Notes: generated by a model from the sequence alone, not told the origin. 64,000 nucleotides of DNA from Lachnospiraceae bacterium C10 (GCA_900100095.1 FMTN01000015.1:1-64000), one strand, 5' to 3'; positions 32,971 to 42,792 are shown, counted from the first letter of the stretch. Numbers and translations: made by a program.

Positions 32971-33912
32971 ATGTCAGGTAGAAAGGAGTCATCATATGAA
33001 AAAAATATTTTTTATCAGTGGATTTCCGGAATTGTAACATGTTTGCTGCTTATAGGGGGCATATCCTTTGGGATGACGGAAGAAAGAGCATATGCGGCCA
33101 GCTACGTCTGGAAGCTTGTAGAAGGTCCCGTAACAGAAGCCGGCCTGGAAGAATATTATGGTGTGAGCCATAAGCTCAGTTATGAGATTGATCCGAAGTC
33201 GAGGGTCATTGTGCATAAAAGGACGACGAGTTATGATACGCAAAGTGACGGGCATGTCGAGGGAAATTTCCAGACGGAATATACCCTTCTTCCGGAGGTG
33301 ATTCGTGGAGGAGAAAAAGTCTATGTTGCCATTTCCGCTTCTGTGGATAATAACATGAAGAATTTCTTGCATGGGAATTCTGCGAATGTGTGTCTGAACA
33401 GTGAAAGTAACCGGTTCTATCGGGTCAGTGATGATTCCAGCAGTGGATCGAATCTATCGATTTCGACCGGGCCGAATCATGTTCTGCAGGCAAGTGAAAC
33501 CGTTTATTATGAGATTCCGGCCGGCAGAGAAGCGGGTGAGACGATGACGATCAAGGCCGTGACATCCCAGGGACAGATGAGCATGGGAGAGTATGTCGGC
33601 GGAATGATAACACATTGGACCTACCGGTGGACGAATGTTACTCCGGGCAGGGGAGCCGTAGCAAAAATTGTAAACTGTAAGGGCGCAAAGGTAAAAGTCA
33701 CGGCGAAGAAAAAGGCAGGCTTGACGAAGTATCAGGTGCGGTATAAAGTTGCTGGGGCTAAAAACTGGACAACCACGAAGACTGCGAAAACGCCGTCCTT
33801 TGTGATCAAAGTAAAAAAAGGCAAGAAGGTTACAGTTCAAGTCAGAGGATACAACGCGTATGGAGCCGGAGACTGGAGCACTTCAAAATCTTTTCAGACA
33901 GACAAAAAATGA
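32971..33912 (+). CDS. Secreted protein with C-terminal FN3-like domain
   Basis: About 305-313 aa. Signal-like segment (GIVTCLLLIGGISFGM), AYA cleavage site, a unique beta-rich region, and a C-terminal fibronectin-III-like domain (YQVRYKVAGAKNWTTTKTAK, VQVRGYNAYGAGDWSTSK). The well-placed ribosome site and ATG at 32996 are out of frame with this ORF by one base: seven A follow that ATG where eight would give MKKNIFYQW in frame. The in-frame ATG 32971 has no good ribosome site. Either an A-tract length switch or a defective start. Confidence 0.75.
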   Translation: MSGRKESSYEKNIFYQWISGIVTCLLLIGGISFGMTEERAYAASYVWKLVEGPVTEAGLEEYYGVSHKLSYEIDPKSRVIVHKRTTSYDTQSDGHVEGNFQTEYTLLPEVIRGGEKVYVAISASVDNNMKNFLHGNSANVCLNSESNRFYRVSDDSSSGSNLSISTGPNHVLQASETVYYEIPAGREAGETMTIKAVTSQGQMSMGEYVGGMITHWTYRWTNVTPGRGAVAKIVNCKGAKVKVTAKKKAGLTKYQVRYKVAGAKNWTTTKTAKTPSFVIKVKKGKKVTVQVRGYNAYGAGDWSTSKSFQTDKK

Positions 33913-33935
33913 TGTAGGGATTCTGTAAGAAGTTC

Positions 33936-33963
33936 TTGCAATTCATAAACGGCATGATACAAT
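33936..33963 (+). promoter_or_regulatory. Probable promoter
   Basis: TTGCAA, a 16-base spacer and TACAAT, 65 bases before the glutaredoxin-like gene. Confidence 0.5.
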
Positions 33964-34028
33964 CATATTGTGCAAAATAAAAGTAGTATTCCGTTTCTAC
34001 GGATGTAGGAAGAGGAAAGGGGCATGGG

Positions 34029-34346
34029 ATGTTAAAAGTATACGGAACTGCATTATGTCCGGATTGTGTTGAGTGTAAATATAATCTGGATCAGAATGGG
34101 ATAGAATATGAGGACCTGGATATTACAGGCAATCTTAGAAATTTAAAGGCTTTTTTAAAACTCCGTGATCATTCGGAAGTCTTCGCAGATGCGAAAGAGA
34201 AGGGATATATCGGTATTCCGGCTCTTGTATTGGAGGATGGCGAACTGATTCTGGATTGGGAAAGTTATCTTACAGGGAAGGGTATTGAGATTGTACATCC
34301 TTCTAGGTCTGGAGCATCTTGTGGAATTGATGGAAAAGGTTGTTAA
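34029..34346 (+). CDS. Glutaredoxin-like protein
   Basis: 105 aa after GGAAAGGGGCATGGG. Thioredoxin fold with CPDC (10-13) and KGYIGIPALVLEDG (about 57-70, with the cis-Pro), plus a C-terminal CGIDGKGC pair that may act as extra redox or metal ligands. Probably a thiol-disulfide oxidoreductase. Adjacent to a nitroreductase, it fits a redox-stress pair. Confidence 0.85.
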   Translation: MLKVYGTALCPDCVECKYNLDQNGIEYEDLDITGNLRNLKAFLKLRDHSEVFADAKEKGYIGIPALVLEDGELILDWESYLTGKGIEIVHPSRSGASCGIDGKGC

Positions 34347-34360
34347 GAAAGGGACATGGA

Positions 34361-34873
34361 ATGGAATTTAAAGAAGTTGTAAAGAATCGTTATTCCTGCA
34401 AAAAGTATGATGGACGTAAGGTAGACAGGGATCAGTTACAGAAGATTCTTGAGGCAGGAAGACTTGCGCCGACAGCGAAGAATCTTCAGGAACAGCGCAT
34501 CTATGTGATTGAGTCTGAGGAAGCCTTGGCAAAGGTGGACAGCGTGACACCGTGTCGGTATGGTGCCTCCACTGTGGTTGCGGTCGCTTTTGATAAGAAT
34601 CGTGTCTTTACCTATCCGGGCGAGAAGAGAGATTCAGGAATTGAGGATGCAACCATTGTGGCAACCCACATGATTCTTGCAGCAGCAGATGAGAATGTGG
34701 ACAGCTGCTGGATTAACTTCTTTGATCCGGATCAGCTGGCAAAGGCCTTGGAGCTTCCGGAAAATGAAGAGATTCTGATGCTGATGGATTTGGGATATGC
34801 GGCAGAGGGTGCCGGTCCTTTAGAGAATCATACGAGTAGAAAAGAACTGGAGGAGACGGTAAGCTACCTGTAA
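34361..34873 (+). CDS. Nitroreductase-family protein
   Basis: 170 aa from ATG 34361 (AAAGGGACATGG upstream); the longer frame overlaps the preceding gene. FMN-binding nitroreductase fold: NRYSCKKYDGRKVDRDQLQK (N-terminal Arg/Ser FMN contacts), EAGRLAPTAKNLQEQ, then VATHMILAAADENVDSCW. Uses NAD(P)H to reduce nitro or quinone-like compounds; substrate unknown. Confidence 0.88.
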   Translation: MEFKEVVKNRYSCKKYDGRKVDRDQLQKILEAGRLAPTAKNLQEQRIYVIESEEALAKVDSVTPCRYGASTVVAVAFDKNRVFTYPGEKRDSGIEDATIVATHMILAAADENVDSCWINFFDPDQLAKALELPENEEILMLMDLGYAAEGAGPLENHTSRKELEETVSYL

Positions 34874-34915
34874 TCCTGCCTGCAACGGGTCTACGTTTTA
34901 TGAATGATATTACAA

Positions 34916-34958
34916 AAGCCGGTGAAAATGACTTCTGTCATTTCACCGGCTTCTTTTT
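34916..34958. terminator. Bidirectional intrinsic terminator
   Basis: AAGCCGGTGAAAATGAC/GTCATTTCACCGGCTT perfect stem with TTCT loop. T-rich on one side and A-rich on the other, serving the convergent nitroreductase and 34957 genes. Confidence 0.85.
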
Positions 34959-36069
34959 AGAATTTCTTTTTCACAGATGCGCTAAAAGGAGCATAAACCT
35001 TTGTGCCAAAGACGTCGTAGATATACGGTCTTACACGAAAATAATAAGTCTTTTTAAGCGGATAATTTCTTCCGTTTAACTGACGGATGGTGGATGCTGT
35101 ATCGCTGTTTGGGCTACTGCCGAGGTCGTTGTCATCGTTGTAAAGGCAGGTCCGGAATTTCTTGTCATTCGCAAGCATAAGGTTGTACCCCTGGACATCG
35201 CCATAACCCTTGATAGAAAGATTCTTAATGGAACGGTAATCATAAAGGAGTCCTTTTTTACGTCCGCTGATTCCGATTTTCCTGATGTTCACTTTCTTGA
35301 GGTTAGCCTTCTTAAGGTTGACACGAAACTTATATGGGAGAGCTGTTCCTCCGGATACCTTGATGTAGTAGGTTCCCTTCTTTAGATACGCTTCTTTTAT
35401 CTGTGTTGCCGAATCACTGTTAAAAAGACGTTCGGTTTGATTCTGGGCATTGATAATTTCAGCATAGAAAGATGTGGAAGAGCCGGTTATTTCCGCAGGG
35501 CCAAGTAGAAACGTGGCTTTGGACAGCTGACTTACGTTAAAACGATAATAATCTCCCTGGTCGAATGCTGAGCTGGCATCATCAAGAATGCCGTATTTGT
35601 CTTTGCCGGACTGCAGAGGTGTAGCGGTCTGGGCAGAAGAATTCTTGCCGGATTCCCAGTCTTTGCTTTGGGTAAACACAACCCGTAAGGAATGGGTGGA
35701 ATCCGCATGATCCAGCTTCAGCAGATAGGAGTTACCCTTTGATGTTGGAAATTTCGCACTGCTAAAGGTGGTTTCACGGCCCCAGTACAACTTTTGATTG
35801 CGATCGTTAAAGACCGTAAGAGAGGCATGTTCGGTATTACCGGCCTCGGTGTTGGTTACTTCAACGACAAAATAGCCATCGGATGGTGCCTGGAAGTGGA
35901 AGAGATATTCATCATCCCAGTTCTTTGTTGAGAGATTGCCGTACGTCTGGTTGGCAGTGATGGTTTGTTCTGTTGTCTTGGCATGAACCGGAACCGGAGC
36001 GGCCGGCAATAAGGTAAGTGCACATGTCACCGCCATAATGAAATGGATTCGTTTGAATTTTTTGTTCAT
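34957..36069 (-). CDS. Secreted protein with PPC-like and FN3-like regions
   Basis: 370 aa, start at 36069. Signal peptide 1-30 (FIMAVTCALTLLPAAPVPVH, AKT). Two beta-sandwich regions resembling bacterial pre-peptidase C-terminal (PPC) domains at about 40-130 and 150-255 (YLFHFQAPSDGYFVVEV; YYRFNVSQLSKATFLL), then an FN3-like end (YYFRVRPYIYDVFGTKVY). No catalytic domain: probably a surface or matrix protein. Confidence 0.75.
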   Translation of the reverse strand: MNKKFKRIHFIMAVTCALTLLPAAPVPVHAKTTEQTITANQTYGNLSTKNWDDEYLFHFQAPSDGYFVVEVTNTEAGNTEHASLTVFNDRNQKLYWGRETTFSSAKFPTSKGNSYLLKLDHADSTHSLRVVFTQSKDWESGKNSSAQTATPLQSGKDKYGILDDASSAFDQGDYYRFNVSQLSKATFLLGPAEITGSSTSFYAEIINAQNQTERLFNSDSATQIKEAYLKKGTYYIKVSGGTALPYKFRVNLKKANLKKVNIRKIGISGRKKGLLYDYRSIKNLSIKGYGDVQGYNLMLANDKKFRTCLYNDDNDLGSSPNSDTASTIRQLNGRNYPLKKTYYFRVRPYIYDVFGTKVYAPFSASVKKKF

Positions 36070-36297
36070 AAGTATTCCTTTCCCCTTACATTGATAATTT
36101 CATAAGTTAGTGTATCAAATATTCATTTGCGGAGGCAACTGTTGTTTTCAATATGACATCGGAATAGAACATGCGCCCCTTGTCTTTTTATGAAGGAACG
36201 GAATCATGGGCACTGAGAGGAAGAAAGATGTGGTTTGTTTTAAGGTTTGACGCTCATTTGTGACGATTGTTTTTAGAAAGGAGCTTCTTTTTTTGAT

Positions 36298-36428
36298 GGG
36301 GGACTTTGGCGACTGCAGGAGTCAGCCTACTCGATTATAATAAAAAATGAACCTTTTTCTTTGCCCGTAACGATATATTAGTGAAAGGGTTTTAACTCAG
36401 TCGGGGTACAAGCTCCGAGCGAGTCTTG
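36298..36428. repeat. Remnants of both palindromic repeat families
   Basis: GGGGGACTTTGGCGACT near 36299 matches the arm of the 14652 palindrome. 36389-36428 is a deletion derivative of the multi-hairpin element: the TTTTAACTCAGTCGGGGTAC start and the GAGCGAGTCTTG end are joined with about 88 bp of the middle missing. The rest of 36070-36487 holds no recognisable gene. Confidence 0.75.
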
Positions 36429-36487
36429 ACACCGCGGTGAAGAACAAAAGAAAACTTATGGACTAGATGACACGAGACAGGTGAATC

Positions 36488-37024
36488 ATGGAAAGAAAGA
36501 GACTGGAGCAATGGATGGAACGGTATAGCAAAGATATCTATTCCTTTTGTTGTTATCTGACAAGGAATCAGCAGGAGGCGGATGATCTGTATCAGGATGC
36601 ATTTGTATATGTCCTGGGGACTTCGGAATTTCCGGAGGATGACGAGGATGCGAAGAATCTGATGCTTTCCGTTGCCCTGCGGCAGTGGAAGGATAAAAAG
36701 AGAAAATATGCACGCCGCCAGAGGATTCTGGAGGAAAGTTATATTCCCCGGGAAGTTGCAAAGGCCGATATGGCAGGCACCGATTCTGTCGAAGAAGAGA
36801 TAATCAGGCAGGAGGAAGTACAAAGGGTAAGGGCATGTGTTGAAAAACTTCCGGAGAAAATGAAGGTTGTCGTATTGCTGTACTATATGGAAAACCGCAA
36901 GATGACAGAGATTGCAACGATGCTTCACCTCCCCTTAGGTACGGTGAAAAGCCGGCTATATAAATCCAGAGAATTGCTTGAAAGAGAATTGTTATCCGGT
37001 GTAAAAGGAGGACACGACCAATGA
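36488..37024 (+). CDS. ECF-type RNA polymerase sigma factor
   Basis: 178 aa. Sigma region 2 about 10-80 (IYSFCCYLTRNQQEADDLYQ, DAFVYVL) and region 4 about 118-170 (EKLPEKMKVVVLLYYMENRK, MTEIATMLHLPLGTVKSRL). Its end overlaps the next gene by 4 bases (ATGA), the usual sigma/anti-sigma coupling. Confidence 0.9.
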   Translation: MERKRLEQWMERYSKDIYSFCCYLTRNQQEADDLYQDAFVYVLGTSEFPEDDEDAKNLMLSVALRQWKDKKRKYARRQRILEESYIPREVAKADMAGTDSVEEEIIRQEEVQRVRACVEKLPEKMKVVVLLYYMENRKMTEIATMLHLPLGTVKSRLYKSRELLERELLSGVKGGHDQ

Positions 37025-38193
37025 AAGATATCGATCGTAAATTATATGAGACCCTTTCACCCAAGATGCAGCCAGACGCCGAGTTGAATCGGCAGATTTT
37101 AAATCTTGCGAAGGAGGATCATATCGTTACTATGCAAAAGAATAAGAAAAGAAAACATTATCCGGCAGTGGCAGCGGCAGCCGTAGCTGTTTTACTTGCA
37201 TCATCTGCGACGACCTATGCCGTCGTAAATTACATGTCAACGAAGGAAGTTGCTAAAGAAACCGAGGATCGTAAACTCGAAGCGGCTTTTTCCTCCGGTA
37301 AGGCAGTTTCCCTGAACAAAGTCCAGGAACAGAAGGGCTATCAGGTGCGACTCCTTGGAATGATTTCAGGAAAAGATTTATCGGATTATGAGGTGACAGA
37401 CGAAGAAGGGAAAGCACGGGACGACAGGACATATATTGTTGCAGCGATCAAGAAGACGGATGGCGGAATCCTTGGGGAGGAGGATTTCTTTGCATCTCCT
37501 TTGATCAGCGGTTACAGGCAGCAGGATATGAATATTGCAACGTTATGCGGTGGAGCAACCAGTTTTGATTCGGAGGACAGGACCACCCGCTACGAGATCA
37601 TAGATACCGATAATATTGAACCGTTTGCGGATCATAAGATCTATCTGGCGGTTCAGAACGGGGGATTCTTTGACAGGGATAAGAACGGACAGCAGGGATA
37701 TTTGTATGATGAGAAGAGCGGTACCTACAGCCGCAATACAGAATATGACGGTGTAAATGCCCTGTTTGAACTACCTCTGGATGCGTCCCTGGCGGATCAT
37801 AAGAAGGCAGAGCAGATCCTTCATCAGATCGAAAAGGATCAGAAGGAAGCAGCCGGTGAAACTGAGACAGAGAGCGAGAAAACGGTGTATGAATTCATGA
37901 GCGGGCTGACTCCGGAGAATATCGGGGAATATGCAACCCCGTTAGAGTCCACCAGATTAACCTGCAAGCCGGATTCGGAAGGCATGGTATCCTGGAGCTA
38001 TGACATGGGAAAGAATGGTCAGGCACAGGGAAAGGAATCCATGGACAATCTGTTCCCGGATGGTAGCTGCGGTATGAGCCGTTGCCTGGGATATACCAAT
38101 GCCGATCAGGGACTGGAGGATTTGTACATTCATACCTTTACCTTAAATAAGGATGGAAGTGTGACCTTCCTGGTATATGTACCGAAGAAATAG
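37021..38193 (+). CDS. Membrane anti-sigma-like protein (DUF4179-like)
   Basis: 390 aa. A cytoplasmic N-terminus about 1-45, one membrane segment about 46-66 (HYPAVAAAAVAVLLASSATT) and a large outside domain of about 320 residues without recognisable catalytic motifs. Translationally coupled to the sigma gene, so probably its negative regulator sensing an envelope signal. Confidence 0.82.
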   Translation: MKDIDRKLYETLSPKMQPDAELNRQILNLAKEDHIVTMQKNKKRKHYPAVAAAAVAVLLASSATTYAVVNYMSTKEVAKETEDRKLEAAFSSGKAVSLNKVQEQKGYQVRLLGMISGKDLSDYEVTDEEGKARDDRTYIVAAIKKTDGGILGEEDFFASPLISGYRQQDMNIATLCGGATSFDSEDRTTRYEIIDTDNIEPFADHKIYLAVQNGGFFDRDKNGQQGYLYDEKSGTYSRNTEYDGVNALFELPLDASLADHKKAEQILHQIEKDQKEAAGETETESEKTVYEFMSGLTPENIGEYATPLESTRLTCKPDSEGMVSWSYDMGKNGQAQGKESMDNLFPDGSCGMSRCLGYTNADQGLEDLYIHTFTLNKDGSVTFLVYVPKK

Positions 38194-38219
38194 GAAAAGT
38201 ATAAGAGCGTATGTAAAAG

Positions 38220-38250
38220 AACGGGCCGGGAGAAATTCCCGGCCCGTTTT
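38220..38250. terminator. Intrinsic terminator
   Basis: ACGGGCCGGGA/TCCCGGCCCGT stem then TTTT; lies between convergent genes. Confidence 0.85.
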
Positions 38251-38269
38251 GCAGGTTGCCATGCGTTGC

Positions 38270-40168
38270 TTAAAGGGAGGAAAGCAAACGATAGGTTTCT
38301 GCATACAGGTTAAGACGTTCTTTGGTCAGAAGATATTCCAGATCCTGACGGGTCTTTTCATCAGCAAGAAGTTCCACACCCCATGGAGCATAGCGGGTTC
38401 CTGCGCCCTCCTGTACTTCCTTTTCATAGTCCGATAGTGTTTTACCTTTGTTATAGCTTCGACCCACACTATCGGTGGCTGCATCCATGCAGTCGGCAAT
38501 CATGACGATATCGATGATGGCCTTCAGAGGCGATGCGGCGACATCAAAGTCCAGAGGATAGCCACGGCTTCCGTCAAACCAGAGATGATGGCCTCTTGCA
38601 ACATCGGCATACTTCTTCGTCGAACTGTGGGAAGAGAGGAGCCGGTATCCTACGGAAGGGTGCTCTTTGATCAGGTCGAATTCACTGTCAAAAAGCTTAC
38701 GTCCATATACGAAGATGGTATCAATGATCATAAGCTTGCCGAAATCATGACAGATGGCTGCATGGTAGGCAAAGTCAATAACCGCATCGTAGCTGGACAG
38801 GGTAGATGGAAGTTTCAGAAATGCAAAAACATCCTGAAACAGATCCGGCTTCATTTCCAGAAGATGACGTGTCAGACATCGCGTAATATTCGCCACCATT
38901 TTGGAATGGACATAGGTAGGTGGATGCAGTGCCGCAAAGGAACAAAGTCCCATCTGTTCAAAGGAAATGATACCCGGGTATTCCTCAAAACTAATCAGCA
39001 TTCTGGAATAAGGATCCAGAGCCACAGCCAAAAGTCCCTGTTTTGGCATATGGAAGATATAGGAAAGGGAAGACTGATATACATCGCGGACCATATGCAA
39101 CTTCTTTTTATGCTGGTCATCCTGATTACGATAGATTAAATAGTCCAGTGGATATTCCACATTCATATCGAATCCGCAGGTGTCATAATCGGTTGCATCG
39201 CGTTTGGTATACAGCTGGTAGAGCTGATCCAAGTAGTCGGATGCAGACAGCACACCGGCCATATACTGTATCTTGAGTCGTCTGCCTTTGACTTCTTCCC
39301 ATGCGGATACGGTCTTATAGTAGTCAGGGGCGCTTTCCCAAAGTTGCATACAGAAATCGGCATAGGTCAGGGTCTTTTGCGCAATGTCTTCCGAAGGAAA
39401 ATTGTAACCGATCTGCGTCATGAATTCGTAGATTCGGAATTCCTGATATTTCCAGTCAAAATCTGGAGCTGCATTGCGGTAAAAGGGATCCCGGATGATT
39501 TCAATGGCGCGTTTGAGAAACTGAATCTGTGTGTCCGCCATAGTGTAATCCTGAGGATCGAGGCATTCATATAAAGTTGCACCGTATCGGGAATTGGTCA
39601 GAACGATATGCCGGCTCTGTTCCGATAAGGTGAGAAAGAGATCCTTGTCAAGGTAGCGCAGTAGCTGCTCTAATGCCATAAGCCCCTTTTGACGGTAGGA
39701 GGCAACGATGGAAGGATTGGTCATAACACGCTTTGTCATATTAATAAAAAAGTAGCAGTTTTCGATTTCCCGATCGAGCATGTCAATCCGGTAGTCCATG
39801 TCATCCTTTGCAAGTGCATCCGTAAGAAGCCGTTCGGTTAGAAGATACACCAGCGGCAGATCAAGATTCTGAATGTCCTTGGTATTGATTAGATTGTCAC
39901 ACAGAGTGCGAATGACTTCAATCGTCTCAGAATCCAGCAGATCCCCGGACTGTAGGATCGGGTCAATGATTTCCTGTATGACACGGCGGTTCTGCTCTGC
40001 TAACACACCAATCTGCTGGAAATTCTTCAAAAGCAGGGAAGCATAGTCTGTGGATTGCTCGATGCCAAAAATCTCCGGTGAAGACAGGTGGCGAATCTGA
40101 ATCATTCGGGCCACATATTCATTCAGTTGATTTGTTATATAATCTTTTGGAGTCGTTTTATTTTCCAT
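38270..40168 (-). CDS. HD-GYP-like domain protein
   Basis: About 632 aa from ATG 40168; a TTG at 40204 extends it but neither start has a strong ribosome site. The N-terminal ~420 residues are helical and unrecognised. The C-terminal HD-GYP-like region (about 430-630) shows AICHDFGKLMIIDTI, LIKEHPSVGYRLL, HHLWFDGSRGYP and IADCMDAATDSVGRSY. The HHE of canonical HD-GYP is HHLWF here, so metal binding or activity may be altered. Likely soluble c-di-GMP phosphodiesterase or a relative. Confidence 0.78.
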   Translation of the reverse strand: MENKTTPKDYITNQLNEYVARMIQIRHLSSPEIFGIEQSTDYASLLLKNFQQIGVLAEQNRRVIQEIIDPILQSGDLLDSETIEVIRTLCDNLINTKDIQNLDLPLVYLLTERLLTDALAKDDMDYRIDMLDREIENCYFFINMTKRVMTNPSIVASYRQKGLMALEQLLRYLDKDLFLTLSEQSRHIVLTNSRYGATLYECLDPQDYTMADTQIQFLKRAIEIIRDPFYRNAAPDFDWKYQEFRIYEFMTQIGYNFPSEDIAQKTLTYADFCMQLWESAPDYYKTVSAWEEVKGRRLKIQYMAGVLSASDYLDQLYQLYTKRDATDYDTCGFDMNVEYPLDYLIYRNQDDQHKKKLHMVRDVYQSSLSYIFHMPKQGLLAVALDPYSRMLISFEEYPGIISFEQMGLCSFAALHPPTYVHSKMVANITRCLTRHLLEMKPDLFQDVFAFLKLPSTLSSYDAVIDFAYHAAICHDFGKLMIIDTIFVYGRKLFDSEFDLIKEHPSVGYRLLSSHSSTKKYADVARGHHLWFDGSRGYPLDFDVAASPLKAIIDIVMIADCMDAATDSVGRSYNKGKTLSDYEKEVQEGAGTRYAPWGVELLADEKTRQDLEYLLTKERLNLYAETYRLLSSL

Positions 40169-40259
40169 AATTTTACAATCCGTTGCATAATACGATATGT
40201 TCAAATATTAGTATAAGAGTATCTTTGACTTTCCTCAAGCTCTGAAATTCATAAGATGT

Positions 40260-40286
40260 TAAGGAAAAAGCCTAATATGTCGATAT
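40260..40286 (+). promoter_or_regulatory. Possible sigma-28-type promoter
   Basis: TAAG, a 15-base spacer and GTCGATAT resemble the flagellar sigma-D consensus. It lies 48 bases before the 40334 gene. Weak, but the genome clearly carries motility/chemotaxis genes. Confidence 0.3.
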
Positions 40287-40333
40287 AGGATATATAGATG
40301 GATAAGGTGTACAACCTGAACAGGGAGGCAACC

Positions 40334-40855
40334 ATGGGTACAAATTTAAATATTACGAATAACGTATATTTACGTTCATTATATCGGGGCAATGCGGATC
40401 TTTCCAAGAAGGACGCAAGAAAAGAAGCCAAGAAAGAGGCGGTGGCCTTTGCGGATACCAATGCTCTGGTTCGTGGAGCCAAGGTTTTGACAAGTCAGGC
40501 CTACAGCGGAGATGACCGTCTGGATAGTAAAGCATCCAAAGCTAAATTTTATCTTCAGATGAAGTCTTTCAGTGATGCATATAACTATACCATGGATTCG
40601 GCAGATCAGCTGGGAACAGTCGATGCAAAAAAAGCACTGAAGGAAATGAAATCCCTTCGGAAGGATTATAAGGACGAGCTGGAAGAACTCGGTGTCACCT
40701 TTGACGAGAAGGGATACATGAATCTTTCATCTTCCGCATTTGATAATATTGACAAAGAAGAATTTGAAGAAATGTTTGGTGAGGATTCCCAATTTCTAAA
40801 GGAACTGACAAAGATTTCTAAAAAGCTGAATCGTCACATTGATTATCAGGCATAA
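40334..40855 (+). CDS. Hypothetical protein, helical and charged
   Basis: 173 aa from ATG 40334 (GGGAGGCAACC upstream). It starts MGTNLNITNNVYLRSLYRGN, a non-classical N-terminus like those of flagellar or secreted rod proteins, and is then mostly charged helices (KKDARKEAKKEAVAFADTNA, LKEMKSLRKDYKDELEEL). No recognised domain. The possible sigma-28 promoter hints at motility or secretion, unproven. Confidence 0.6.
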   Translation: MGTNLNITNNVYLRSLYRGNADLSKKDARKEAKKEAVAFADTNALVRGAKVLTSQAYSGDDRLDSKASKAKFYLQMKSFSDAYNYTMDSADQLGTVDAKKALKEMKSLRKDYKDELEELGVTFDEKGYMNLSSSAFDNIDKEEFEEMFGEDSQFLKELTKISKKLNRHIDYQA

Positions 40856-40888
40856 GCCTGAAGTGATCGAGCTTTTCTTCCTCACATT

Positions 40889-40925
40889 AGAGCGTATGAC
40901 AGGTCGTGTCATACGCTCTTTTTAT
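40889..40925 (+). terminator. Intrinsic terminator
   Basis: AGAGCGTATGAC/GTCATACGCTCT stem followed by TTTTTAT. Confidence 0.8.
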
Positions 40926-41064
40926 ATATAGAAGGCCTTCAAATGAGAGAAAGAAAAAGAGAAAGGATGAGGGATGGTGAATCTGTCCCTTTACTACAGC
41001 GTGCCAAAATGGTACTATCTCATTACGTGTGATTTGATAGCATAAAATGAATGAGAGGTACAAC

Positions 41065-42792
41065 ATGAGCACTTTACGTAAATTTATCTCTTACTATAAG
41101 CCGTACAAAGGGGTCTTTTTTCTGGATTTACTCTGTGCGGCCTTTGTAAGTCTTGTGGATCTGGCCTATCCTCAGATTCTTCGAACACTGACGAAGACGC
41201 TGTTCCTTGAGGAAAAGTCCATCATTCTGCAAAAACTGCCGTTGATTGGAATCGCTCTTTTCCTTGCCTATGTCCTGCAGGCGCTTTGTAATTATTATGT
41301 TGCCTGTCAGGGGCATATAATGGGAGCAAGGATGGAACGTGACATGCGACAGCAACTGTTCGAACATTTCGAGAAGCTTTCCTTCTCCTACTATGACAGC
41401 AATAATACAGGAAAGATGATGAGTAAGCTGGTTTCCGATCTGTTTGACATTTCAGAGATGGCACATCACGGACCGGAAAATCTTTTTATCTCGCTGGTTA
41501 AGATTGCAGGATCCTTTGTATTTTTATTCCTGATCCAGTGGAAGCTGGCTTTCGTGCTGCTCTTTACGGTTATTGTCATGGGCTTTGTATCCTATAAGCA
41601 GAACCGGAGGATGCATGCGACTTTCATGGACAATCGAAGGAAGATTGGAAATGTGAATGCGACACTCCAGGATTCTCTTGCAGGGATTCGAATCGTTCAG
41701 GCCTTTGCCAACGAGGAGGTGGAACGTAAAAAGTTCCGGAGAGGAAACGATGCCTTCCTCGCATCAAAGAAGGATAATTACCGTGCTATGGGAATGTTCC
41801 AGTGTACCAATACTTTCTTTCAGGGCATGATGTACGTGCTGACCCTTGTGGTAGGTGCTGTTCTGGTTGCGAGAAAAGAGATGACCGTAGAGGATATGGC
41901 GATGATAGCCCTTTACATCGGTGTCTTTATCAGTCCAATCAAAATTCTGGTGGAATTGACGGAGATGCTGCAAAAGGGTATGAGTGGATTCGAGCGCTTC
42001 CTTGAAGTGGTAGAGACGACACCGGATATCAAGGACAAAAAAGGTGCTGTGGATATGACTTGTCCTCATGGAGATATTGTTTTTTCTGATGTTGGTTTCC
42101 ACTATGATCAGGATGAGAAGGTACTGCACCATATTAATATGAATGTGCCGGGAGGAAGTTCCGTGGCGCTGGTAGGACCAAGTGGTGGAGGTAAGACCAC
42201 CATCACGTCCCTGCTTCCGAGATTTTATGATGTGTCGGCCGGTTCGATTACCATTGGTGGACAGGATATCCGGGATATTCGTTTGAAGAGTCTTCGAAGT
42301 CATATCGGAATCGTGCAGCAGGAGGTGTACCTTTTCGACGGAACGATCCGGGAGAATATCGCCTATGGTAAGCCGGATGCAACGGATGAAGAAATCATGA
42401 TTGCAGCGAAAAGAGCAAATCTGGCGGAGTTCGTGGAGAGCTTGCCGGAGGGTTATGATACCCTGGTTGGAGAGCGGGGAACCCGCCTGTCAGGAGGACA
42501 AAAGCAGAGAATTTCCATTGCCAGAATTTTCCTGAAGAATCCTCCAATCGTAATTTTAGATGAGGCGACATCCGCTCTGGATAATGAGAGTGAGCGCTAT
42601 ATTCAGGAAAGTCTTGAGGAACTGAGTGAGGGTAGAACCACCATTACCATCGCGCACCGGTTGTCAACCATTCGAAATGCAGACCGGATTCTTGTGATTG
42701 AGGACGGTCGAATTACAGAAGAAGGCGACCATGATGCTCTGATGCGTCAGGAGGGAACCTACGCCCGTTATTATGAAATGAGTCAAAATTAA
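41065..42792 (+). CDS. ABC exporter, fused membrane and ATPase domains
   Basis: 575 aa from ATG 41065 (GAGAGGTACAAC upstream; ATG 41047 is possible). Six-helix membrane domain about 15-305, then ATPase about 335-570 with Walker A GPSGGGKTT, signature LSGGQKQR, Walker B IVILDEATS and the His-switch IAHRLST. A homodimer-forming half-exporter of the multidrug/lipid type. No partner half gene is adjacent. Confidence 0.92.
   Translation: MSTLRKFISYYKPYKGVFFLDLLCAAFVSLVDLAYPQILRTLTKTLFLEEKSIILQKLPLIGIALFLAYVLQALCNYYVACQGHIMGARMERDMRQQLFEHFEKLSFSYYDSNNTGKMMSKLVSDLFDISEMAHHGPENLFISLVKIAGSFVFLFLIQWKLAFVLLFTVIVMGFVSYKQNRRMHATFMDNRRKIGNVNATLQDSLAGIRIVQAFANEEVERKKFRRGNDAFLASKKDNYRAMGMFQCTNTFFQGMMYVLTLVVGAVLVARKEMTVEDMAMIALYIGVFISPIKILVELTEMLQKGMSGFERFLEVVETTPDIKDKKGAVDMTCPHGDIVFSDVGFHYDQDEKVLHHINMNVPGGSSVALVGPSGGGKTTITSLLPRFYDVSAGSITIGGQDIRDIRLKSLRSHIGIVQQEVYLFDGTIRENIAYGKPDATDEEIMIAAKRANLAEFVESLPEGYDTLVGERGTRLSGGQKQRISIARIFLKNPPIVILDEATSALDNESERYIQESLEELSEGRTTITIAHRLSTIRNADRILVIEDGRITEEGDHDALMRQEGTYARYYEMSQN

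Noticed and set aside
36392-36928. A 178-codon open frame on the minus strand
   Set aside because: It lies opposite the ECF sigma factor gene, has a composition typical of antisense reading and no domain or ribosome site.
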